64,000 bases of DNA, from positions 124,001 to 188,000 of the forward strand of contig VCJN01003171.1 of NCBI GenBank assembly GCA_006384855.1, read 5' to 3'. Positions within the stretch are counted from its first letter, which is position 1, and every line of letters begins with the position of its first letter. This document shows positions 32,936-44,675 of the stretch, in pieces. Both the position numbers and the translations under genes were made by a program. The notes beneath the pieces were generated by a model, which had not been told where the DNA came from, did not search any database, and saw only the letters and a list, made by a program, of their open reading frames with translations. This DNA is from Tetraselmis striata (Eukaryota > Chlorophyta > Chlorodendrophyceae > Chlorodendrales > Chlorodendraceae).

Positions 32936-35900
32936 CTCCACAATGTAGAAATCGCACCGATTATTCCGGATTGTTCGACTGTAGGAAAACGGTCGCCCCG
33001 CGCCCTAAGTTATCATTCGTCGGTGATGTCATTTCCCCCCTTATGAATGGTCGGAGCAACGTTGTAGGAGCTCGTTCCTCCAATCGAACGCCCCTTCCGT
33101 TGTAGTAGGAGCGTATTCCCCCCAATAATAGAAGCCACCAAGTGGCGCCACGGCGGGCAATGGCCCCGAGCATGCCCCAACCATGCATAATAAACCCCCC
33201 TCCCGAACCATCCCTCCCGCACCCGGCTTGTTTCCTCGGCGCACAGCTCTTACGCGTCGCTGCCGGGGACCTTGAGGGGCGTGGGGCGCGCGGTCTCTTA
33301 GCATATACACCCGGCGCGCGAAGGCGGGCTGGGTGCGTCGCGCTTGCGGCCCTGCGGGCTGCCCTCGCCGCTCGGCCGCGGGGGGGGGGGGGGGGGCGGC
33401 TGGGCTCGTGCGGCTTTGTTCGGCTCATGGGTGGCCATAGGACCCGTGGGGCTGACAGCGCGGGGCTCCAGGCTGCGCCCCGATCTCGGCGGACTGTTGG
33501 CCGTGGGGGCTTCGGGCTTAGCTGCCGGCGCCGGGCCCGTCATCCCTAAAGCAGGAGCAGCAGCAGCTGCTGCGCAGCGCTCATGCCGCCCGGCCCGGCA
33601 TGCACGTCTCCATACGCGAATTGCTGGATACGTTTAGGACGATGCGTGCTGTCATGCTAGGGCGTCGTAAATCTTGATGGGCATACCCACCCCCCACCTT
33701 ATTTATGCGATGCGCGTCGTCAAGGATGTTTGCATGTTAACGTACTTCACCGTCGTGCTAGATTGAGAATTCCAATCCACGATTTGGAATGCTCGGCACG
33801 AGTGTCACCCCATAAGTTAGTCTCGGCCAAGGAAACATGGACCGGGAGCAAGGACTGACTAGACGGTGTCGATGAGGTCTCGAAGCAAACGGGCAACGCG
33901 GGGTGCTCGTCCATGAGAACGAAGGAGAAGCACACCCAAATAGTCGTGGTTGGAGGATGAGGCCGCAGCGGACGTATTGCGCGTTCGAGGGCGTATTGCG
34001 CGTCTCGCGCGCTCCTTTCATTTGCGAATCATAACTTGGAGTCAGTTGCGGGTGTTGGACCGTCGGAGAAAGGCCCGGTTTTATCGGCGGGTGCCGCGGT
34101 TCCTACGGTGGGCGCATCCCGCGCGCGTTTCGTTGACGAATGATAGCTTCCGCCTAAGTTATCATTCGTCGGTGATGTCATTTCTCAGACCGGACCCCGG
34201 TTCCATTGAAGGAGCGTATTTCCTCTAATAGAAGCCACTTGGCGATCGCCCCGAGCATGCCTCTACCCTGTCGCGCGCCTGCCTCGCCCATGCCACATGC
34301 CACATTGGCCCCCAAGCCCCGCGCGGCTGCTTCTTGACAGCACATCTGCCGTCCTTGCACCTGCCCGCGTCGTGCCCGTCGGCGCGAGACTGGTATGTGG
34401 CCCGGAGCAGGAGGGGTCGGTGCTCGGGGGCGGCTTGCATTGCCCGGGAGCTCGTCCACTCAGCGGGTGTTGAGGAGACTGCGCGCGGCGGAGATGAGCT
34501 GATGATGGTGGTCGTCGTGCAGGTGTTGAACCACCCCCTCGCGGAGCATGTCCATCCGTTTGGCATGTAGCCGCATGAACCACTGGTCCAACATGGACAG
34601 CTCGCGAGAGGCCAAGTACGTGCGGCGTACGCGTCCATTGCATGTACGCGTGGACCGAGGGCCGCGGGAGGCTAGTCCGGGGGGCGCTAGCTTAGGGCGG
34701 GGCCGCCGTCGCGGTTCTCCCAAGCCTTATGCACGGCGTGCATGAAGCGGATGCGGCCAGCGACGTCAAGGATGGTCTCCACGCGCCGCTCGCCGTCGGT
34801 GTTTTTGTCGAAGAGCGGGGAGTCGACCACGTGCGGCAGCTCCCAGTGCCAAGTAAGCATGTTGACGTAGTAGGCCTCCAGGTGGTGGCTGAGAAGTGTA
34901 CTCGTACCGATACTCGGCTGCCCGTGATCGATACGCGTACAACGCGATATACCGGTACTCGGCTGCCCGTAGTGTACCGAATATATGGCTATATATGCGG
35001 TTGCCCGCAGGTATGACATGCTCGGATCTTTTGTATTGCTTTCCGTAGCGGTCGGGGTAGGATTCCGACGGGTTGGTGGGGGGCCGGTAGCCCTAGAGCT
35101 CGTGCCACTGTCGTGCCTTGTCGTCGATCGGCTTCGCGGTCAGTAGTCGTCGGTAGCTCGTTTCATTTGCAAATCATAACTTGGGGTCAGTTGCATGTGC
35201 TATACCATCGGAGAAATAAAGGTCCGGTTTTATGGGCGGATGCCGCGGTTCCTACAGCGGGCGCAAACCCCACGCGCGTTTCATTTACGACCTGCTATCA
35301 ACGGTACCAAAACATAGGGGGTCATAAATTTGGTGGCAATTAAAATGCCCGCGGGGCGGGCATTAAACATGATGTACTGTTTATGTCCTTATAGTACTGT
35401 TTACCGAATAATTATTGTTTATTAGAATAATTACAAGTGTCTGTTGCCCACGGGGGTCCCGCGATGCATAAGTCAACATACTTTGTGTGCTTTGTTGACC
35501 TCCAGCCTGGCACCGTCGCCACGCCGGGAAGGCTGTAGGAGGTGCTGCTAGCTGGAGGCGGAGGGTGGCGGAGCCGTATATAACACAGTGCATGTATCAA
35601 AATGACGTACATGTACTTACGCTTGTACTGCTTAACACCGTGATGTCCCCGTACATCCATCCTCACAATATGTAACGCTTCATATCTATCAAAATTTGGT
35701 AATCAGTACTATAAGGACATACATAGTACATCATGTTTAATACCCGCCCCCCGAGCAGTTTGATTGCAAACTTACCACCCCCATGTCGCACTACCGGGTA
35801 GCGACTATAGCAGGTCGTGGTCGCGCTACCATTGATAGCATGTCGTGTTCACGAATGATAAGGCAAAGGTTATCATTCGTCCACGAAACGCGCGCGGGAT

Positions 35901-36780
35901 GCGCCGATTGTAGGCGGACCCGGATCCGCCGAAGAAACCGGGCCTTTCTCCGACGGTCCAGCACCGCCGGTTGCTGACCCCAAGTTATGATTCGCGAATG
36001 AAAGGAGCGCGCGGGACGCGCAATACGCCCTCGAACGCGCAGCAAAACAATACGTCCGCTGCAGCCTCCTCCTTCAGCCACGCATCGTCATAATAGCCGT
36101 ACCCAACATCTCGCGTATGGAGACGCGCACGCCGGGCCGAGCGGCATGAGCGATGCGCAGCTGGAGCAGCTGCTCATGATTAAGGGATGGCCGGCCCGCC
36201 GGCAGGTAAACCCGAAGCCCCCACGGGTCCTGTGGCCCCCCGTGAGCCGAACAAAGCCGCACGAGCCCAGATGGCCTCCCCCAGCGGCGAGGGCAGCCCG
36301 CAGGGCCGCAAGCGCGACGCGACCAGCCCGCCCAAGCGCGCCGGGTGTGCTTGCCAAGAGGCCGCCGCGCCAGACGCCCCTCAAGGTCCCCGGCAGCGAC
36401 GCGCAGGATCTGTGCGCGGAGGAGACAAGCCGGGCGCGGGAGGGTGGATGGATCGGGGGAGGGGGGGGGTAATGCATGGTCGGGGCACGGTCGGGGCGAT
36501 CCCCCGCCAGGGCGTCACCTGGTGGCGTGTACTGGAGGAAATACGCTCCTACAATATAGAAGGAGGGACCGAAGCGAGTTATTGTAGCAGCTTGTTGTCG
36601 GAGGAATAACGAGCTCCTACAATAACGTTTCTCCGACCATTCATATTGGGGAAAATGACATCACCGACGCATGATAATTTACGGGGTGCGGCGACTATTT
36701 TCTTACAATCGGGCAATCCGGAAGAATCCGTGTGATTTCTACATTGTAGGAGTTTTATTGACGAATGATAACTTTTGCCT
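32936..36780. mobile_element. Cluster of three related fold-back (TIR) units
   Basis: Unit 1 (33010-34145, plus), unit 2 (34158-35290, plus, diverged middle) and unit 3 (36690-35855, inverted) share ends TTATCATTCGTC ... GACGAATGATA. Units 1 and 3, with about 70 bp of outer flank (CTCCACAATGTAGAAATC and its complement), form an imperfect long inverted repeat of 0.8-1.2 kb arms. Shared internal blocks include CCGGGGACCTTGAGGGGCGT, GGCTCGTGCGGCTTTGTTCG and GGACCGTCGGAGAAAGGCCC. A 290-bp stretch (33660-33948) is present only in unit 1. No transposase is encoded. Confidence 0.75.
35346..35756. mobile_element. MITE-like element with terminal inverted repeats of about 50 bp
   Basis: ATTAAACATGATGTACTGT with GTCCTTATAGTACTG on the left (35346-35399) is the complement of CAGTACTATAAGGAC with AGTACATCATGTTTAAT on the right (35704-35756). 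The outer ends are GC-rich (GCCCGCGGGGCGGGC and CCGCCCCCCGAGC). It encodes nothing and sits inside the fold-back cluster between units 2 and 3. Confidence 0.75.
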
Positions 36781-36789
36781 ATCTTTTGC

Positions 36790-37230
36790 CTCAGCTCGCC
36801 CGTCGACAGGGCGGGCGCGCGCCCGCAGCTGACGGCCACCGCATCATCCAAACGGCGAATAATAACAGGGAGCGCTATACGAGGTACCAGTAGTACATTA
36901 GGACTTCACCGCCGACTTTCCTAGTGATAAGCGCAGTTCTGCCGTTAACTGCGATTGGCACCCGTATCCGCCCGCCGCCCGCCGCGCACCGGGGGCGGGC
37001 GGACGATCGGAGGATATGCTTGTTACAAGGCGTCACGGCGGGCAGCCACGCACCCGGCCGTCCGAGGCGCTCGGGGTCCGTTGTGCTCGGGCTGGCACAC
37101 TAGGGGTGGCGCGGGCGGGCGCATGGTCGATGCCACCTAGAGCCGCAGGCGTTGACTGCGCTGTCCGTGGTTGTGCCGGTTTTTCAATTTCTAGCAGTAC
37201 TTTATGCGGTACATTCGATGCCGGCGTCGT
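36790..37230. other. Gene-free interval before the satellite
   Basis: GC-rich DNA without a supported gene. Confidence 0.4.
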
Positions 37231-37375
37231 TCCCAGCCAGCCCACATCCCCCTCTCGACCCCTCAGCCCAAGCCCCAACCCCGCAGCCACGCCACCGCCG
37301 ACGCGCATTCCTCGAGTCACCCGCGGCACCGTCCGAGGCAGCTTCACATCACCTATCTTCGACCGCCAGTCCGCA
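37230..37375 (+). repeat. Partial unit of the 193-bp satellite, left of retroposon B
   Basis: The block CATTCCTCGAGTCACCCGCG through CACCTATCTTCG and AGTCCGCA matches the end of each unit of the array at 39519-40110. The unit is interrupted by retroposon B and resumes at 39518. Confidence 0.75.
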
Positions 37376-37776
37376 AAAAATTGAAATTGAAATTTGTTAC
37401 AACGTCTAGTATGATGCATCCACTCGCTCAGACCGAGTTGCTCTTAGGACCTGCTATCTCTAACCACAGCGGGGAACACGAAGTAGTATCACAGCTCAAG
37501 CTACCGGCCATCCTCCTAATATGTTTCCTAGCCCCTCCTCCTTCCATTGGGCTATAGCTAAGACAGCAGCGCCCCCATGCTGTCCCTACCTAAGTCAGAC
37601 CCATTCCACCCAGAGCTCAGCAGGCACGCTAAGGCAGCCAGAGGCGGCCCGCTTGCTGCTGCTGAGGTGTGATGGGGGAGGGGAGCCAACCGGAAAAACT
37701 ATATGGTGCTCAGTATTTATGTACCGCTGAGCCGGCTAGCTTGGGGGGGTGGGGGCTACAATGCCCTGCATTTCTA

Positions 37777-37778
<2 letters not shown>

Positions 37779-37840
<62 letters not shown>

Positions 37841-37853
37841 GTATGTATGTATG

Positions 37854-37915
<62 letters not shown>
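37779..37915. repeat. (TA)n microsatellite in the 3' region of retroposon B
   Basis: Nearly pure TA over about 135 bp, interrupted by a few GTATGTATGTATG units. Copy A has only ATATACATATTTTATTTC at this place, so the tract expanded after the copies separated. Confidence 0.93.
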
Positions 37916-37917
<2 letters not shown>

Positions 37918-38057
37918 CACAGTATACTGCGTTTAATGGCATGATGACTCCGTCTCGTGCCTGTACCAAGCCCGCGGGCGGGTCGGGCGATACACTGTTT
38001 GTAACACTTGCGGGGAATAGTGCGGTAAATTCGAAAAATGAATTCCGGGCACACCGG

Positions 38058-39419
38058 CTAGAAACGTCCGTAGTTCTTGGGTGGCGGCGCTGATAGTCGC
38101 GGGCGTGCGTCCGGCTTGGGGTTGGGTGCCTTGCCGGCGGAGCATCCGCATACGGCCCACCTGCGGCTGCAAAGGGGCCGTCCGGCGCGGGGGGCGGCGG
38201 GGGCGATGAGCCTTTGCCGCGAGTTGGGCCAGGCGGGACGTCTGGGCTGGTGTGCTGGTTGTGGAGGTATGCCCGAGGGGTTGGTGGCCTCCGAGGCCTC
38301 TCTTGTCGCGGTGGGAGCTTGGGCTGCGGCCGGTGGAGCCGGCTCAGGTTGCGGGGCTGGATCGACGCTTGTCGCCGGCTGCTCGACTGCCGGTGGCGAG
38401 TCGTCGCTGTCCATCTCCGTGGCTTGAGGGGCTGCCGCGGCCGGGGCGTGGGCCGCTTGTGGCTCGGTAGTTGGTGGTGGCTGGAGCTCTTGGGGGAGCT
38501 GGCCGTGGTGCATCGCCGACTGGTCGGCTGTAGGCGGCGCCGGTTGGTGAGCAGTCGCAATCTTCTCCCGCCCATATAGGGGCGTGATACTGGCTGCGAC
38601 GAGTTTCGCGTCGGATCCCGTGTTAGTGGCGAGTCCGGCTCCGCTCACCCCTTCTGTAGCGGCGGCAGCCGGTTTAGGGGCGCGTCGGGTCACCGCTTGG
38701 ACGTCGTGAGTAGATGTGTATACCCCGAGCTTGGGGCCGAGGGCACGGATCGGGTTCTGGAACACACGGCTGCGGCGCAGGTCGACCCCCGTCGCACGGT
38801 TGCGGGTCGCCAGATTGCTGAATAGCAGGGCGACTTGCGTGGCACAGTCGGTATCAAGGGAAAGATCGATTGGGGGCTGGCGGGACTGGCGGCTCGAAAC
38901 GCGGAGGTGGCGGCGGACAGCAGGTGGGAGGCGGGTGTATGTGACGTTTTTCGCGGCAATAGTTGCTGGGCTCTTGAGGGGTTCGGCTCTCCCGCTGCGC
39001 GGTGCATCGATAGTGGCGCCGACCTCGGCCGCGTGGTGCTCCTCGGATTTGTTGATGTTCATGTTGGCTGTTGAGATTGTCTCATGTGGAGCCTGCTCTT
39101 CACGCCTCTGTGGGCGCTGGTCGGCAGTTGGCCTGGGGCGGGCAGCAAGTGGAAGTCTGGTGCCTGCGATTTGTTCCGCAGCGATGGCGGTTCGGATCTT
39201 GGGGAGTTGGGTCTTGCCGCCGCGCGGCGCATCGAGAGCGGCGCCGCCCGCGGCCTTCTGTTGCTTCTCGGTTCTGTTGATCTCCATGGTGGCTGTAGTG
39301 ATGATTTCCTGTGGAGCCTGCTCTTCACGCCGCTGTGGGCGCTGGCCGGCAGTTGGCCTGGTGGTGGGTCGTCCGGTCGTCGGGCGCTCCCCCGTTTCAC
39401 ATGAGTACACTATCATCAC
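38058..39419 (-). CDS. Uncharacterised 453-aa disordered repeat protein of retroposon B
   Basis: The paralogue of the 460-aa ORF in copy A, with the same first residues [20 protein letters not shown] and the same last KNYGRF. It keeps two of the three diverged modules (with [14 protein letters not shown] and [12 protein letters not shown]); the third is replaced by an unrelated stretch of similar length beginning [16 protein letters not shown]. The frame stays open through all differences, which argues for past or present selection on the protein. No known domain is seen. It may be an ORF1-like protein; function unknown. Confidence 0.6.
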   Translation of the reverse strand: MMIVYSCETGERPTTGRPTTRPTAGQRPQRREEQAPQEIITTATMEINRTEKQQKAAGGAALDAPRGGKTQLPKIRTAIAAEQIAGTRLPLAARPRPTADQRPQRREEQAPHETISTANMNINKSEEHHAAEVGATIDAPRSGRAEPLKSPATIAAKNVTYTRLPPAVRRHLRVSSRQSRQPPIDLSLDTDCATQVALLFSNLATRNRATGVDLRRSRVFQNPIRALGPKLGVYTSTHDVQAVTRRAPKPAAAATEGVSGAGLATNTGSDAKLVAASITPLYGREKIATAHQPAPPTADQSAMHHGQLPQELQPPPTTEPQAAHAPAAAAPQATEMDSDDSPPAVEQPATSVDPAPQPEPAPPAAAQAPTATREASEATNPSGIPPQPAHQPRRPAWPNSRQRLIAPAAPRAGRPLCSRRWAVCGCSAGKAPNPKPDARPRLSAPPPKNYGRF

Positions 39420-39518
39420 CAGTAGAGCCGCGCCGGCTCGCCCTGATTTAGTACATACGCAGTACTTCGCCCGGTGTTAAGGGCCGGCGGGAAAGTGAGA
39501 AGTACCCGCCGAATCCTA

Positions 39519-40110
39519 GTCCGCACTTCACGGTGATGACTCCGCATGCGTGCCGCCCGCCATGGTCCAAGCCGCGCTCCTCCGCCCTCCTTTCCCCAAC
39601 CACACCCGCTCCGATCTCCAAGCGCGCAGTCACACCACCGCCGGCGCGCATCCCCGAGTCACCCGCGGCGCCGTCCGAGGCAGCTTCACAGCACCTATCT
39701 TCGCCCGTCGGTCCGCACTTCACGGTGATGACTCCGCTTGCGCGTCGTTGGCCATGGTCCAAGCCGCCCTCTCCGCCCCCCTACTTCCCCCAACCACACC
39801 TGCTCCCCTCCCCAACCCCGCAGCCATAGCACCGCCGGCGCGCATCCCCGAGTAACCCGCGGCACCGTCCGAGGCAGCTTCACAGCACCTATCTTCGCCC
39901 GTCGGTCCGCACTTCACGGTGATGACTCCGCTTGCGCATCGCCGGCCATGGTCCAAGCCGCACCCCTCCGCCCCCTTTCCCCAACCACACCTGCTCCCCT
40001 CCCCAACCCCGCAGCCACAGCACCGCCGGCGCGCATCCTCGAGTAACTCGCGGCACCGTCCGAAGCAGCTTCACAGCACCTATCTTCGCCCGTAGTCGGT
40101 CCGCACTTTA
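39519..40110 (+). repeat. Satellite array, period 192-194 bp, three units
   Basis: GTCCGCACTTCACGGTGATG recurs with starts at 39519, 39711, 39905 and (changed) 40099, giving periods of 192, 194 and 194 bp. Units share GCATCCCCGAGT, CACCCGCGGC, GTCCGAGGCAGCTTCACA and CACCTATCTTCGCC. A partial unit lies at 37230-37375, the other side of retroposon B. Open frames follow the repeat and are not genes. Confidence 0.9.
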
Positions 40111-40111
40111 C

Positions 40112-40215
40112 GAAATTGAATCGAAATTGAATTACAACTTCTAATCCGCTGCTCTCCGCCGCCCGGACCGTGTCGTTCTTAGGGCATGCCATCTCTAACC
40201 ATAGTAGGAACACAT
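40112..40215 (-). mobile_element. Retroposon copy C, 5'-truncated fragment
   Basis: About 100 bp matching the 3' end of copies A and B: tail (complement of CGAAATTGAATCGAAATTG), then GAATTACAACTTCTAATCCG, a diverged middle and GGGCATGCCATCTCTAACCA. It abuts the satellite a few bases past GTCCGCAC, almost the same unit position as copy B. Confidence 0.65.
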
Positions 40216-40485
40216 ATTTTGCATGCGCGCCCGCCCGCAACGGTATGGGTCGCACCGCCAACTCCACAAGTCTCCAGACATGGAGACGGCGGCGGCGCTC
40301 ATTCTCGCGTGGGCTTCATGCAGCTTCATTGAAGTTGCCCGTACAGGTAGTAACGTCATAGTTAGCGGTAGTCTCTTATTGCTTGCGCTTTTGTAATCCA
40401 AACCAGTCGCTCATATACAGTTTCCTGGTACCCGTAGGCGCGAAGTTGATGGTGCCAGCGTTCCGCCACGACAGCTAGCGACTAC

Positions 40486-43400
40486 TGGTGTGAATTACAA
40501 AAAAGCAGTAACAAATCCACCCGCTGCTAAAAATAGTACTAAAAGAGCAACACAGCAATCCGCCTAGAGGCGGCCGACATCCCGCGCGAGGCAGGATGGA
40601 TGCGTGATGCGCGCACGGTTCAGAGTCTGGGCCACGCGTGCACGTGTGCGAGGGTGATCCCCGGACGTGTTGTGCAGCTTCGGCAACGGGATGGTGGACG
40701 ACTCTATTTGCGCCGTTTGATGAGGCAGTGAGCACGCTCTCGAGCCGCCACCAAGCTCAGGACCCCGAGGAAATCTCTTGCGAGTATGGCCTCATGGTGA
40801 GCACGGGTGGTGCACCGAGTGCACCGCTATGAGAGGGCACTCCGATCCGCAGCCAAGCATGCGAAACCGCGCAAAGTGCGGCGCACCCCCTTGCTCACCT
40901 CACCCACCGTGCCGAAGACCACGCCCGTGTACTCCGACAGATCCATGATGTCTCGAAGAGGGCCCTTCTGTCCGGGCTCCGTGTTGTGCCACGCCGCATC
41001 CCGCACTGCCAACCCCCGTTGTATGTCGCCCAACAAAGAGCGCTCAAACCGATCCACAGCCGTGGTCTGGGGCACCGCAGTGTACTTGACCCCGTACAAC
41101 ATAGTCTTGAACTCTAGCAACGTGGACATAATGCTCCGGGGATCGTAGCTCCCGGTCACGACGTTGAGCGCTGGGAGGGAGAGCTGTGCGTCCGGCACTA
41201 GGTCCTTGAGTTCATCCATGGTTACGGTGTTGCCGAGAGACACTGCCTGTTGAAACAGTCATCCATCTCCCCGCGTACAGCGACACCCATGTCGTGAACA
41301 CAGTGATCGCGGAAGGCGTCTGCGATAGCGTCGTGTTGTACACGCCAGTGGGCGTCTCCAGGTGCCGGGAGGTTCATGAGCGCATCACCGTATAGGTCAA
41401 CAGTGACGGAGTTGTGCTATGTCGAGGGCAGAATGATCTGGCTCCCAATCACCGGGGCCAAGCAGGGGCTAGGCAGAAAGAAGTACCCGGCAGCGATCTC
41501 CCGCAGCTCCCGAGGAGTCATGACCGTCCGCGCGGTGGGAATGGCCACCGACCACATGCCCGAAGCCGCATCGAGATGGTTGAACAAGGTCCGTTCCCTA
41601 CATGTGACAGGGAGAGCGCACACCTCATTTCGAAGCCGAGAGTTGTTGGCTTGATCTAGAAATGCCGTCAGCTCATGTTGCGAGCCCGACGCAACGTCCG
41701 CTTCCCGCTCCATCACGCGCGCATCTGCGTCGCTGAGGTGGCCAACATTAGCCGCTTGGAGGCGGCCTCACGCCTCGCGCACCGCCGCGGCGTAGCTGCC
41801 CGACCCACGAGCATCGTTGAGGAAGTGGTCATACCGGCGGGCGGAAGAAGCTGCCTCAGCCAAGTACGGACCCAAGCTATGGGTCAAAGAAACCAGGGGT
41901 GGGGGTGGGGGTGTCGGAGTTCCTATTGAGGAACCTTGGGAGGATGTCGTTCATGGAGCCAATTATAAAGGCGGCATCACGAACGGTAGCCATGCGGCGG
42001 ATGCCAGCGCCCTGCTACAACCGAGTGGCGAGGTGAAGCCTGCTGCGCGCCCTTGCCACTGCATCCTCGCTGAAGGTAGCCGCCTTCGCTGCCATGGGGT
42101 CGGAGTCGTGCAAAAGCTCCGCCAAGAAATCGGTGACCACCGGATTGGTGCCGGTACCGTACGTGGAGGGATCAAAAGAGACCCCCAACACCCGCTCGAC
42201 CGCCGCAGGGACGTTGGCATCCACCGCCTCAGCAAAGGCCTCCACCTCGGACGGGAGGCAGTTGCGGAGCCGATACCCCGCCTTGTGTTGCATGCAATGC
42301 TTGAGCAGAGCCAATGCGTTGTGATGCAGGGCGAAGGGGTCCCGCCGACGGCTGGGCTTGGCAGATAGGAGCTTGCTCAGGCTAGCGCCACCTCCTCTGG
42401 TAGCTCCTCCGCCTTGCCGCGCATGTACGCATGCACATACTCTTGCGATCCGAGCGGCACGTTGAGCACCGGGATTCCGTGATGGCCATCTAGCTCGGGC
42501 CACTCGATGTCGGCCGGAGCCTCACGCCGCACGCGGCCTCCATGTCTGCGCTGTACGTGCGCATCTTGTCGAAGCGCACCTCAAGCCCCACGGACGCCTT
42601 GATGGCCGTGCGGAAGGCGTGAAAAGCCGGCCATATATACGTGCTCCGGGAGGCCCACCAATCGTCGGCGTTGAAGCGCGCCGCCCCGTCTGTGACCTCC
42701 AACGTGCTGTCACACTGTTGCATCTCGGGGTGAATCGCGACGCGGAAGGAAGTCGTGGCCAACGGTGCGCCCTGTTGCACGCCGTCCTCTGACCGCAGAG
42801 GGGCGGACCGATCGTCCACGACTAGATACGAATCCGTGGAGAGGAAGCCAGGAGCGCAAGGATGACAGTGGTAGTGGAGAGCAATCGCTGTGGCGTTGGA
42901 TGATGGTGCGGTACCACGCCTCGTTGTAAGCGTTGCGAAGGTCGGTGTGGACGATGACGGCACGTGGGCCAAGCTTCTCGGCGATGAGGCGGACGCCGTG
43001 GATGAGCATAGAGTCGCCCGCGGAAATGCCAACGCCGAGCTGAGATGGAGCAAGCACTGACACATATGCCTCCTTCATGTTGTCTGCCACTGCCCGCTCC
43101 GCTGCGCGCCGCTCAGCCTCCCCAACTGCCACATGCCGCATATCCGTGGCCCCGCCCCACATGTGCCACGAGCCTAGCAGAGGCAAAGAGCCGGTTGAAC
43201 CACCCGGGCAGGCGACCTTGGAGGTACATTGAGGCGACCTCCGACATGGCGCGGACCGCCGCAGGCCTCGACGCCGGGGCGTATTCGCCCACCAAGCAGC
43301 GGAGATACTCGTTAAGCATTTCTGAGGTCCCCGCCACCACGTGTTGCTTAAGTTATTGGTACGGCACGCGCATGTCCATCGTCAGGGCGGCCTCGTCGAC

Positions 43401-43990
43401 CGGAATTTCATACGCGGCGTCTGGCATCGGGTGGCTACGGGACGGGTGCTTGTCGCGCATCTGGGCGAGGATAGCATGCTCGGATAGGTCGCCCATACCC
43501 TTAGAAGATAGTCGGCCCGCCGCTCGGGAGAGCTCTCCGTCCTCCACTAACGCCACGACGGTGTCCGCGGTACCCACGAGTACCGCCGCAAAGGGGTCAA
43601 TATCCGTTCGACGTTGGCGGGCATGTCCGGCGTAGAGCGCCCCAGTGCGCGCGTCGTCCCATGAGCGCACGAGTTCGGTCATGCACCGCTCGGCGAAAGC
43701 GTGGAAGCGCCACGCCAAGGCTTGTTGCTGCCGCCGCCCGCTTCGGCCCGGCCCCCCGGCGGCTGCAGGTACATCCACTTCGACGCCCTATCCAACACCA
43801 CGGGGTCATCGGCCTCCACCGCTGCCACCACCCGCTCATTCATGCAGCGTTGTGCCTCCGCCCACGCTTCTTGAAAGTCGATAGGCACCGCCGTCTCCAT
43901 GGACATCTCCACCGGCATGTGTACCAGCACCTACTCGTATAGGTACCGGGTACCTGGACTGGTATGAATCCCAAAAGGGCAGTAACAAAT
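40486..43990 (-). mobile_element. Decayed RT element of a second family
   Basis: The minus-strand segment carries RT sequence and C-terminal fragments in many frames. Similar end sequences occur on both sides in the same orientation: GGTGTGAATTACAAAA with CAGTAACAAATCCACC near 40487-40530 and TGGTATGAATCCCAAAA with CAGTAACAAATCCACC near 43960-44000. This may be two 3' ends of elements inserted head-to-tail, or direct terminal repeats. Fragments of the same end occur near 21.6-22.2 kb and 54.82 kb. Confidence 0.65.
40827..43778 (-). pseudogene. Reverse transcriptase pseudogene of the second family
   Basis: Reading from 43778 to 40827: an upstream region, then VAVGEAERRAAERAVADNMK (about 43130), RT motif A VIVHTDLRNAYNEA (about 42950), motif B GVQQGAPLATTSF (about 42760) and motif C RFNADDWWAS (about 42670), each in a different frame from its neighbours. 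Downstream fragments (42503-42015, 41716-41417, 41243-40827) have no domain I recognise. The frame changes and stops show decay. The RT is clearly different from that of the 22-26 kb element. Confidence 0.65.
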
Positions 43991-44032
43991 CCACCTACTG
44001 CTAAAAGCACATGTACAAAGGCCATCACAACG

Positions 44033-44060
44033 TGACTTGATTTGATTTGATTTGATTTGC
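44033..44060 (+). repeat. (TTGAT)n short repeat
   Basis: Four to five TTGAT units directly upstream of the decayed RT element on the minus strand. Confidence 0.8.
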
Positions 44061-44306
44061 TCGCCCCCTTTTTTCTGAGCTCCTTTTTTTTTCTCTTGTG
44101 CTGCATCCACATGCACTACAAAGTACTGTCAAAGGGCTGCAAAAGATGCAATTGGGTGGTTTTATGATTGAGGGTGATGTCATGCAAGCACACATTGGCC
44201 GGCAAGCTATTGCCTCAGGGATAGCATGCACGAGAGATGACAATTATGAATAAAAAACCACATGATTACAGTGTGGAATAATAACCCTTGCCCTCCCGGC
44301 CGAGGC

Positions 44307-44505
44307 CTAGCTATCGTATGCCGACATCGCAGTTTCGAGGGCGCTAATATAAGCGAACACGATGGGCGACATGCCCTTCGTCGTCCGGTGGCCGTTGCCG
44401 CGGAGCAGCTTGTGTAGTCCATTCGCAGCTTTACCGGGATCCGGCTCGTCTGCGTGCTTGCCCATTTCTAACTTGCCGCCGAAGAACCGTTCTAGACAGT
44501 CGTCT
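44307..44505 (-). other. Possible orphan coding segment, unknown
   Basis: A minus-strand frame ending at 44307 contains ERFFGGKLEMGKHADEPDPG and GNGHRTTKGMSP, which looks more protein-like than its surroundings. It is cut off by a G18 run (44507-44524). No family recognised; may be a transposon relic. Confidence 0.2.
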
Positions 44506-44634
44506 TGGGGGGGGGGGGGGGGGGTGCCCTTCCGCATCTGCGCCCATACCCCGCAGTTTTTTTGGTTATTCCCAGGTGAGTTGCACGGGAACAGCGCGAG
44601 GTGCGCATGCTGCACATCAGCATATACAAACAGT

Positions 44635-44636
<2 letters not shown>

Positions 44637-44675
<39 letters not shown>

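Larger units (their letters stand above)
37376..39517 (-). mobile_element. Retroposon copy B, inserted in a satellite unit, 8-bp target duplication
   Basis: Same family and orientation as 18742-20785. The 3' end has the TTTCAA-type tail (complement of TTGAAATTGAAATT) against the flank. AGTCCGCA at 37368-37375 and 39518-39525 is the target duplication; removing the element restores an uninterrupted satellite unit. About 14 nt at the 5' end (39503-39516) are not shared with copy A. A long TA tract is inserted in the 3' region. Copy B shares the ORF ends but differs in the middle. Confidence 0.82.

Noticed and set aside
37669..38054. ORFs encoding Ile-Tyr repeats
   Set aside because: Translation of the (TA)n microsatellite.
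18731..39525. Copies A and B as the two long terminal repeats of one 18-kb element
   Set aside because: Each copy has its own target duplication (GTTGCCGATGA and AGTCCGCA) and its own intact ORF and tail, so they are separate insertions.
39533..40046. Short Pro/Ala-rich ORFs between 39.5 and 40.1 kb
   Set aside because: They repeat with the 193-bp satellite and have no independent coding signal.
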